NCBI GenBank assembly: GCA_964017145.1
Contig: OZ024842.1
Coordinates: forward strand, 3,968,001 to 4,032,000
Direction: 5' to 3'
Origin: Agrocybe praecox
Taxonomy: Eukaryota; Basidiomycota; Agaricomycetes; Agaricales; Agrocybaceae
DNA length: 64,000 nucleotides
The notes below the pieces were generated by a model that searched no databases, was not told where the DNA came from, and saw only the letters and a program-made list of their open reading frames with translations. The position numbers were made by a program, and so were the translations under genes. Below, piece by piece: positions 56,814 to 64,000 of this stretch (position 1 is the first letter of the stretch; each line of letters opens with the position of its first letter).

Positions 56814-58020
56814 ATGTCTGTCTCTGGGAACATTAACCTCGAGCGGTCGTTGTACTATGGTGTGATTGTAATGACTTTATGCTATGGTCAGTCTTCATTT
56901 CGCAAATCGTTATTTTAATGACGCTAACCTATTTTCGAACCTTCATTTTTTTTTTTGTAAAACCAGGACTCGAAATATACATGTACATCCACTCCGTACG
57001 GCACCTGCTCAGGAGTAGTAGAAGGATCCGACAGCAACGTCAGCTCTACGCCATCATTGGGTCGGCATCGCTCCTGCTGACGGGGATCGTGGTGTTCACC
57101 AACGTGGTGTTCATGGAATTCATGTGGATTGAGCATAGGGACTTCCCCGGTGGTCCACTGGCATACCTTGCGAAGAATAGCTCGATATGGTGGCAGACCC
57201 TTGGGACGGCTGCAAACCAGGTGACGAATTTTGTGGGAGATGGGTTGTTGGTGGGTATCAGTCTTATTATGTGATCGAACCAAGGCTCTTGCTTACGCTC
57301 AGGAGTAGCTTTATAGATGCTACATTATCTGGAACGGTGCGTTTTGGGTGATGATATTCCCAGCTCTGATATATCTCGCTTCGATAGGTATGTGTTGTGT
57401 TGGTCACAAAAAATACCACTAACCTATCATTCCATTTGGGCAGCCATGGCAATTGTGACTCTCGTGCAGAGTGCTTACCCAGGAAGCAACTTCTTCCGAG
57501 GAGCCACAGTCGATTTTGGTGTCCCTTGGGCAGCACTCTCCGTCGGCCTCAACATCGTCGTGACAGCCTTGATAACATTCAGACTGTTAAGCGCCCACCA
57601 TCGGCTGAAGAAGGTTCTCCCAGATCACGTTGTTCAAATATATACTGGCATGGCGGCGATTTTCATTGAATCCGCTCTGCCTTTTAGTATTTTGGGCATT
57701 GCGTTTGCAGTTACCTACGGTCTGCATTCTGATATTGGCCCGGCGTTCTTGTTTGTGTGGGCGACGTTTTGCGTGCGTGGATCCATACATCACTTATTGT
57801 TTCATTCTTGTTGACTGATGACGTTTATTCATAACAGGCGCTCTCACCTCAGCTTATTATATATCGCATCTCCTCCGGACAGTCCTGGACGCGCGACTTG
57901 GTCGCAGACGCCACTGCCAACTTTACGACTGCTGGCGAGAGCCACTTGCTGTCTGCGATTGGCAGCGCTAGTGCCCATATATTACGCTCAATTCCTAGAG
58001 ATTCGGAAAGTATTGTATAG
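56814..58020 (+). CDS. Seven-transmembrane protein, basidiomycete family, copy 1
   Basis: ATG at 56814 (MSVSGNINLERSLYYG), intron after TLCYG, then LEIYMYIHSVRHLLRSS, helix AIIGSASLLLTGIVVFTNVVF, MEFMWIEHRDFPGGPLAYLA, SSIWWQTLGTAANQVTNFVG, YRCYIIW, helix AMAIVTLVQSAYPG, VPWAALSVGLNIVVTALITF, FIESALPFSILGIAFAV, AFLFVWATFC, ALSPQLIIYRISSGQSWTRD. About seven helices and a short cytoplasmic tail. It resembles fungal GPCR-like membrane proteins with a YIIW motif; no ligand is known. The paralogue at 60097 is in the same orientation. Confidence 0.8.
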
Positions 58021-58616
58021 TTTTGTGTATACATAAAGCTACCTCGAGGTCCTGTATGTACAATAGACGTCTCGTTTATCTCATTCAACCCTTATTCCTG
58101 ATATAATGAGTTTATACATATTTATTGATTTTTGTCGTATATGTGGATCCAAGACATTAATACATTCGTAAAGATGATGGAGAAGAAATAATATGATGTC
58201 AAATAAAAAACATAAGTATAGTTGTACTTGAGAACATTTGGATAGTCGCATTTACGCGTATACCCTTTGTCAAACGAATGTTCTCAAAGAACTATGTATA
58301 TAAATAATTTTCTGTGAATCATTTTTCTCCCATGTTATAAAAATACCTCAAATTTAAGAGAAGCGCCAAGTCATCGAGTATTTACTCGAGCTTATACGGA
58401 GCAGGATTGTTCGTGGATATCATACTAATAAGTCGCGGGTATGTTTAGAAGATAATCAATAAGTTTCAATTCCAATAAATAAATACATATACATGTGTTA
58501 TATGAACAAGTACTTTCTCGACGAATCTATATGTTCCTCGTCAATCGTATACTTCTTGTGTTACAAAAATACCTGGAAATAGAAATGCCAAGCAATTGAA
58601 GATTCGCTCATACACT
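58021..58616. repeat. AT-rich spacer with inverted and direct repeats
   Basis: An 11-bp perfect inverted repeat, TTGAGAACATT at 58228-58238 and AATGTTCTCAA at 58277-58287, with a 38-bp spacer. Two related direct segments start with GTTA(T/C)AAAAATACCT at about 58335 and 58560. No gene. Confidence 0.45.
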
Positions 58617-59539
58617 TTAAATAAGCGACGTACCTCTCGCTTCTTGCCCAGAAGCAGCCACATCTATGTCGCAGGGACCCAAGTCGCACGAGATCTCCAG
58701 AATTTGGTATGTTCCTGATTTGCAGTAATATCCTTCCAGAGTCTGCGTGGAGTTGGGTTTAACCAAAAATGATCCTAGATGTTGTCGCCGTGCTGGTTTC
58801 CTCCCCCAGGTCATGCTATGAGGATTTAAACGACGATCGAAGTCCGACTTCCAGACGTCCAGGCGTATATTAGAACTTTCCGACGTCGACGTCGTTGATG
58901 GCAGTGTGGGGAGTGCCAAGGAGACTATGCACTTCTCCATGCCATAATCCATGACATGGAACTCTGCCAATGTGGAAATCTGATCATTGGAATGTTATTG
59001 ATGTTTCCACAAGGATGGGGAAGATAGTGTGAAACTACTCACTGAGGGGGTCACGATGGTTCGACGCTCATTGAAGGGAACCATCCCACCGTCCGTAATC
59101 CACCTCTCATTCCAGAGAGGGCTGACGGCAGATGGCTTTGAGGAGTCTAATTGGAGAAGCACACGAGGGATGTTTGTGACCACGTCTGTTGAAGCGTAGA
59201 TTCGATTCCTGTCTCTGCGGTCGTAGAAGTCGCTAAAGTCGACAAATGTGCTACGAAAGGGGAGGTTGTAAAGCGTTACACGCCAGGAAGCGTAATCTAT
59301 CACTGAACAATTGGTAGCGATAACATGCCCGAGATCGAATGACGAGAGGAGTAAGAAGAGTATGACCGCGAACAGGTGGTTGATGTTAAAAGAAGCCTTT
59401 TCTTTCTTGTAATCTATGATTCAGGGCTTTATCAGAAGACGAGAGCCTAACCACAATACAGTGGTTTACCTTCGATTTCTTCAAGGAGAGCTTCATTCTC
59501 CTCGACGTTCTTTGCGCTCTGTAGACGATGATGACCCAT
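58617..59539 (-). CDS. But2 C-terminal-domain membrane protein
   Basis: ATG at 59539 (MGHHRLQSAKNVEENE). A short cytoplasmic N-terminus (EALLEEIE) splices to one membrane helix (NHLFAVILFLLLSSFDLGHVIA) and an outer domain: DYASWRVTLYNLPFRSTF, LDSSKPSAVSPLWNE. The C-terminal part fits the ubiquitin-3-binding-protein But2 C-terminal domain: MEKCIVSLALPTLP, LDVWKSDFDRRLNP, SFLVKPNSTQTLEGYYC, SGTYQILEISCDLGPCDIDV. In basidiomycetes such proteins are common, often secreted or membrane anchored, and their role is unknown. It is placed between the two 7-TM paralogues, on the opposite strand. Confidence 0.75.
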
Positions 59540-60096
59540 TTGAGGTTGGTATGCAGGAGTAGAATCTATAGTGAAGGGCTTGGATTTATATCTATTAAAG
59601 AGACATAATTACTATACTGGATTGAGGGACGTCCTCTTGATTTGCCTCTGATCATTTCAGTAACTACGCACAGCGTCATGAAATGTAAATGCCCTCTCAA
59701 ATGCCCTGTATCGGATAAATGCTAGTCTCACCGGGGAAAGCTTCAGGGTCGTTTAATAATTTGTCATGGTCCGGAGCGAGATACAGTCAAATGCTTCCAG
59801 TACACTAGCGGCCATACTTCTATGCTGTTATCTCCGCTAGATGCCGATGTTTCAAGCGAATTCTCGACATCCTCCGTTGAACCAGTGGCTGTCTCACCAC
59901 ATTCGACTAGCCTCACACAAACTTCACCTTTAGTCTTCTTACCCCGCTCTCGAGAAGGCCAATGAAGACTAGGTACAAGCTATAGAAGACGCTAAAGACT
60001 AGAACACGAAGAGGGAGGATAGCCCCACCATCCGCTTTTCTTTCTTCCCCTTAATCAATTGTCAACTACTGGCGGGCTTTTTCAGGCCCACCAGAC
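59540..60096. other. Divergent promoter region, But2-type and 7-TM copy 2
   Basis: 557 bp between divergent starts; no gene and no clear core element could be assigned. Confidence 0.45.
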
Positions 60097-61437
60097 ATGC
60101 CTGACTCGCAAAATGTCAACCTCGAACGCTCCTTATTTTATGGCGTTGTCTTCATGTGTATCTTTTACGGTTCGCAGAAATCCTATTAATTTAAATCCCA
60201 GGGAACCTGAAGTAGCTGATCGATACCAACATTTCAATGGCAGGACTCGAAATTTACATGTACGCTCATTCTCTCAGCATCTATCTCAGCACGTCGCCAA
60301 ACCTTCGTCGCCAACGACGCGTATATATTATAATCGGGACAATATCACTCATGCTTACGACAATCGTCGTATTCACCGACGCAGTCTTTATGGAATTCAT
60401 GTGGATAGAGCACAGGGATGTGGATGGCGGACCACTTGGATACCTCGCTGCGAATAGTTCAATATGGTGGCAGACTATGGGTACTGCAGCGAATCAGCTG
60501 ACGAACTTTGTGGGGGATGGATTGTTGGTGAGTAAGGGTCCTTTTCAGTTCAGTAATTCAGAATAATATATACTCATTTCGCCCCGTTTCAGCTCCTGCG
60601 TTGCTATATAATTTGGCGCGGATCTCTGTGGGCAGTTGTGGTCCCTGGATTATTGTATCTCGGGTCGATAGGTACGTGAGTTACCCCTGCGCGAAGAGGT
60701 TCACGAATCCCACATCTAATTCTCCATGTATCAGCGATGGGGTTAGTCACACTGGTCCAAAGCGCCATCCCTGGCGCCAACTTCTTCAAAGGCGCACCCG
60801 TAAATTTCGGCGTTCCATGGGCGTCCCTCTCGGTCTCACTAAACATCGTAGTAACTGGCTTGATTTCATATCAGTTGCTAAGCGCCCGTCATCAATTGAA
60901 GAAAACGCTTCCGGCAGAGTCGTTACAGATGTACACCGGAATAACAGCCATCCTCGTTGAATCGGCCTTACCATTCAGTGTGATGGGCATAATCTTCGCC
61001 GTAACGTATGGAAAGAACATGGATGTCGGACCGGCGTTCCTCTTTGTATGGGCAACGCTTTGTGTGGGTCCCTTATTTCTTATAACCCTAATGACAATCT
61101 GGTTAACAAAAAATTGAATTATCAGGCACTCTGTCCTCAATTCATTATATTTAGGGTAGTTGTAGGACGCTCCTGGACCCATGACATGGCCCACTACGCG
61201 ACCAACTTGAACTCCAACGTTCGCACTGGACCCATAATCACATTCTCCACTACACCTGGGTACGACTACAATTTGGACACGATGGGTTCAAGTTGCATTA
61301 CTAGTAGCGATCCGAGCCACGGAACGTCGACTACCCTCTCACAAATGTCTATCTCTCCTAGCATGGATACCCAGTCAAAAGGGCGCTTTAGCGTCAGCGA
61401 TCAGCATGTAGTATGGTCGGACAAAAGGGAAAGATAA
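60097..61437 (+). CDS. Seven-transmembrane protein, basidiomycete family, copy 2
   Basis: ATG at 60097 (MPDSQNVNLERSLFYG). The exon and helix pattern is the same as in copy 1: LEIYMYAHSLSIYLST, IIIGTISLMLTTIVVFTDAV, FMEFMWIEHRDVDGG, SSIWWQTMGTAANQLTNFVG, LRCYIIWRG, AMGLVTLVQSAIPGANFF, VPWASLSVSLNIVVTGLISY, VESALPFSVMGIIFAV, AFLFVWATLC, ALCPQFIIFRVVVGRSWTHD. Its cytoplasmic tail is longer than in copy 1 and rich in Ser/Thr (SQMSISPSMDTQSKG), a possible phosphorylation region. Strong identity over the helices indicates a duplication that is younger than that of the M28 proteases. Confidence 0.82.
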
Positions 61438-61654
61438 TATATCAACGTAAAGATTTTTACACATAGTATTCTGAAAGTTAATATATTGTCCTCGTTCTTC
61501 GAGATTTCTCAAATATAAATAAAAGTGAAAGAGGATGAAGACTACAAAGGGTTCCAGTCAAGTGATAAAGGCAGGTGAGGTGGTTTCAAGTTATTTCTAG
61601 AGATGGTGATAAGTACAATTAGTAGTAAATGACTCCTATGACGTACAGGTTTAA

Positions 61655-61878
61655 TTAAGAGGAGGCGGGGGACAACCACTCGTTGGGATTTCCGTCAAGC
61701 TCTTCGCGCTTAGAAAATTCGACGTCTGTCATTGATGTTAGTTAGTTTTATGGCCTTTTTTTGGATCTAAAGTTAACAGACCTGGGTAAGCGCTAGGCAG
61801 CGAGAGTACGCCTTGCATCATCGAGCAAAGGACAACAACGAGGATGGAGTGGAGTGCGACTGAGCAGGCGAACTTCAT
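61655..61878 (-). CDS. 55-residue secreted peptide precursor with a Kex2-type site
   Basis: ATG at 61878; exon 61782-61878, intron 61726-61781 (GTCTGT donor, GACAG acceptor), exon 61655-61725. The spliced frame is 55 codons. Residues 1 to about 26 form a textbook signal peptide: basic start (MKF), hydrophobic core (SILVVVLCSMM), cleavage region (GVLSLPSA). After a short pro-segment comes SKR, a Lys-Arg processing site for Kex2, then the C-terminal 16 residues EELDGNPNEWLSPASS. A TATATAAG box on the minus strand at about 61983-61990 lies about 110 bp upstream. Neither exon reaches the usual 60-codon ORF cut-off. Pheromone precursors of basidiomycetes end in CaaX and lack signal peptides, so this is not one. 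Function unknown; a RiPP precursor or signalling peptide is possible. Confidence 0.6.
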
Positions 61879-62911
61879 GTTGGCTGTGAAGAGTGGTGGT
61901 AGGAGTTCAAAGACAGGAAGAAGTACTCGTTTGGTCTCGAGGAGATTATTCGATAGTAAATACTTGAAGTTATACAGCCTAACTTATATACCAGCGACTC
62001 CCACAGCTCCACGCTCGTATATGGTATAATTGACCTTACGCAAAGTCCCTGGTGGAACTTGGAAGACTTAGGAACAAACAAAACATATGTATATAGTTAC
62101 TTGCCTCAAGTCCCTCTCCCCATATAGCACCTCAGCACCACACAAAGATAAGCGTAGTATCAGGAGCGCATTGGTTTGCCACCAATATGACTACATCTGG
62201 ACATTACTTATTGGCACCCTGAGTGTTGGTGTTATGATCAATATCTCGGCAGAGCGTCGTCAGTGTATACGCTGCGCGACCCAGCGGAAGCGGTAACAAG
62301 TGTCAAGTATTGTTTGAGCAGCATAATTGAATAATAATAAACCGGAATAAATTGCGTAATAGCTGTGTATCACAAATCCTGAACTGTGGCTGAGAATATG
62401 TTCTGGTTAAATTAGCATCGGTGGAAAGCATGGGTGAAAACAGGAGAGAATATCCATATTCCCCCAAATGTCCAAAGAATGCGTCAGGGACTTGTAAAAC
62501 ATAAGTCGGTGAGCTTAAGTCCGCAAGCGCCCTCATTACTAATGCCCGAGTCTCATCCCGCTGTCCCGAGGAATAAATGAGTGGTTATTTGTACGATTTG
62601 TTTCAGCCTGAACAATTTCACACATTCCGAATATCGCAAAATGGTTTCGAATCCAAAGTATCGTTTGCCTTACTTACTAATGAGCAAATAAACTGAAATT
62701 TTAAGAACGGGAGGTCTGTTTCGTATCGCGAGCTAGCTTCCACAAAAGCAAACATCCGAGTCGGCGGAACGTCTTCTGATCCGAACGTCGGCAACTTCCG
62801 AGAGACTTGTGGACTTGATGATAAACAGATAAATAGCGAGACGGGTCATGCATACTACCTTATTCTTACATTCAATGTTTGAGTAGAGAGTTAAGTATGG
62901 GAAAGTAAAAT
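61879..62911. other. Intergenic, nothing else recognised
   Basis: About 1 kb between the peptide gene promoter and the P450 stop. Frames of 60-80 codons are in conflicting phases with no family match. Confidence 0.45.
61983..61990 (-). promoter_or_regulatory. TATA box of the peptide gene
   Basis: On the minus strand the sequence reads GGTATATAAGTTAGG, about 110 bp before the ATG at 61878. Confidence 0.4.
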
Positions 62912-64000
62912 CTACTCCCTGCTCGACCTCAAATCCCCGATGAAATTTATTGCTGTTTGAGATCGAGGAAGAATCGAACATTTATGTGGTTTTTTTAATC
63001 TAATTTGGTAAATGATAGGTCAGTATATGGTCTATTTGTTTGGAGTGATTTCTACCTGAGAAATCCGCGATCCTCAAAATCATGATCAATTGTGATATCT
63101 CTGCCATGCTCATCCTTCTCCATGCTGATGTCAAAGCATGAAAGAACGCATGCCATCATCAGCCACATCTGTGATGCTTATCATCGTCTAAAAGCTATAT
63201 CAAAGCGGAGCATTCCATACCTGAGCGCTCGCAATGTATTTTCCTGCGCATATCCTAACAAGAATGTGTACATCTTCCTCTAAAAATTTGATTTCTAGAT
63301 AGCGTACCTTCTTCCAAAACCGTACGCAAGAACCCTATCATCGTCATTTAACGTCCCGTCTTCGTTGAAAAAACGTTCAGGCTTAAAGACGTCCGGGTCA
63401 GAATATCTTTCTGGGTCATGCGTCATTGCCCTAACGAAGACTGGGTTACTGGCACTGCACCTCCGAGCCGAATAGCTTATATATACCAAATATTTGCAAA
63501 TACCTGCATTCCCTTTTGCATGAAATACCCCTTGTAATGGTCATCTTCGTATGTCTGGTGCGGAAGTCCAATTGAAACGGGAGGACAATATCTGAGGACC
63601 TCACGATATATGGCTTCCACGTAGGGCATCGACGATCTATCCTTGAAGCTTGGCAGACGCTTGGAGCTGGTCACCATGTCAATTTCAGCTTGGGCCTTTT
63701 TCTGCGAGATAGGATTGACCATCATGAGGTAAAAGAATGTACCGGTAGCCGATATTGTCTGTGTTGGCTCTATGAGTATCAAAAGTACTATGAAATTTGT
63801 AAGGAAAAGGTTTCGCACCGTATCATTAGCGCCTGGTAACATACGACAGGTTATGTCAGCGAATTAACCTGGCCGAAGGAGACGATAGAAATTACCCGTA
63901 TATGCAGTATATGCTATATTTAGAACAGCCTCCTCTTCTTGTTCGGATGCTCCTTGAAAGTTCTTTCGTTCAAAAAAGTCAACAACAAACGATGACTTGT
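62912..64000 (-). CDS. Cytochrome P450, C-terminal half (5' part outside window)
   Basis: A microsomal-type P450 oxidising an unknown substrate. From the window edge: FFERKNFQGASEQEEEAVLN, then the I-helix GANDTTISATGTFF assembled over a 14-nt exon (63819-63832), KKAQAEIDMVTSSKRLPSF, the ExxR helix YVEAIYREVLRYCPP, FANIW, DPERYSDPDVFKPERFF, and the heme loop AYGFGRR/ICAGKYIASAQ with the Cys ligand, split by an intron. Then MWLMMACVLSCFDISM, and a last exon 62912-62999 that restores KKPHKCSILPRS, the usual P450 end. All key residues are present. Without the last two splices the frame would seem to stop at FGRRYAI. It looks like the CYP64/OrdA-like class of basidiomycetes. Confidence 0.88.

Noticed and set aside
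61655..61878. Peptide gene as a basidiomycete mating pheromone
   Set aside because: Pheromone precursors end in a CaaX box and have no signal peptide; this one shows the opposite.
61844..62029. Plus-strand frame of 61 codons over the peptide gene promoter
   Set aside because: No features; the minus strand holds a well-formed signal peptide with matching intron borders.
63295..63489. P450 ending at FGRRYAI, that is a pseudogene without the heme Cys
   Set aside because: A splice after FGRR restores ICAGKYIA with the Cys, and two further exons restore the normal end.

Overview
The window is a stretch of nuclear DNA from a mushroom-forming basidiomycete (Agaricomycetes). The evidence is many spliceosomal introns of about 50-70 nt with GTNNGT donors, fungal housekeeping genes (GCN1, SPT7, PEF1, a Pff1-type vacuolar protease) and several families I associate with basidiomycetes (UstYa/DUF3328, But2-C, 7-TM proteins with a YIIW motif, a single-pass protein with an ITPFG tail). 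Species cannot be told. No tRNA, rRNA, CRISPR or bacterial-type operon was seen. All gene models were read by eye, so splice sites are predictions.

Layout. 1-7986 (-): most of GCN1, running off the left edge. 8256-13818: a possible organic-acid catabolic group, namely a class III CoA-transferase (+), a seven-bladed lactonase (-) and an intronless PrpF/aconitate-isomerase-family protein (-). 15509-21121: a single-pass membrane protein, a hypothetical protein, a C2H2/C2HC zinc-finger factor and an unrecognised multi-exon gene. 22743-26054 (-): a large Cys-rich and acidic protein of unknown function. 28520-35505: a secreted carboxylesterase followed by a decayed tandem duplication that carries a truncated esterase copy and members of a three-gene family of unknown function. 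35703-43653: two M28 vacuolar-membrane proteases, head to head, with a MITE beside the second. 43794-52004: a ubiquitin-like-tailed protein and SPT7 sharing a short divergent promoter, PEF1, and a nucleoporin-like protein.

52363-64000 is an accessory region. It holds a GNAT acetyltransferase, two divergent UstYa-family oxidase-like genes, two 7-TM paralogues on either side of a But2-C membrane protein, a 55-residue secreted peptide gene absent from any simple ORF scan because it is split by an intron, and the 3' half of a cytochrome P450. The combination of a Kex2-type peptide precursor, UstYa proteins and a P450 recalls fungal RiPP (dikaritin) clusters. It is the most interesting candidate system here, but the link rests only on proximity.

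The left part is mostly housekeeping. The accessory signals concentrate at 28.5-43.7 kb (duplication, decay, transposons) and 52-64 kb (specialised metabolism and secretion).
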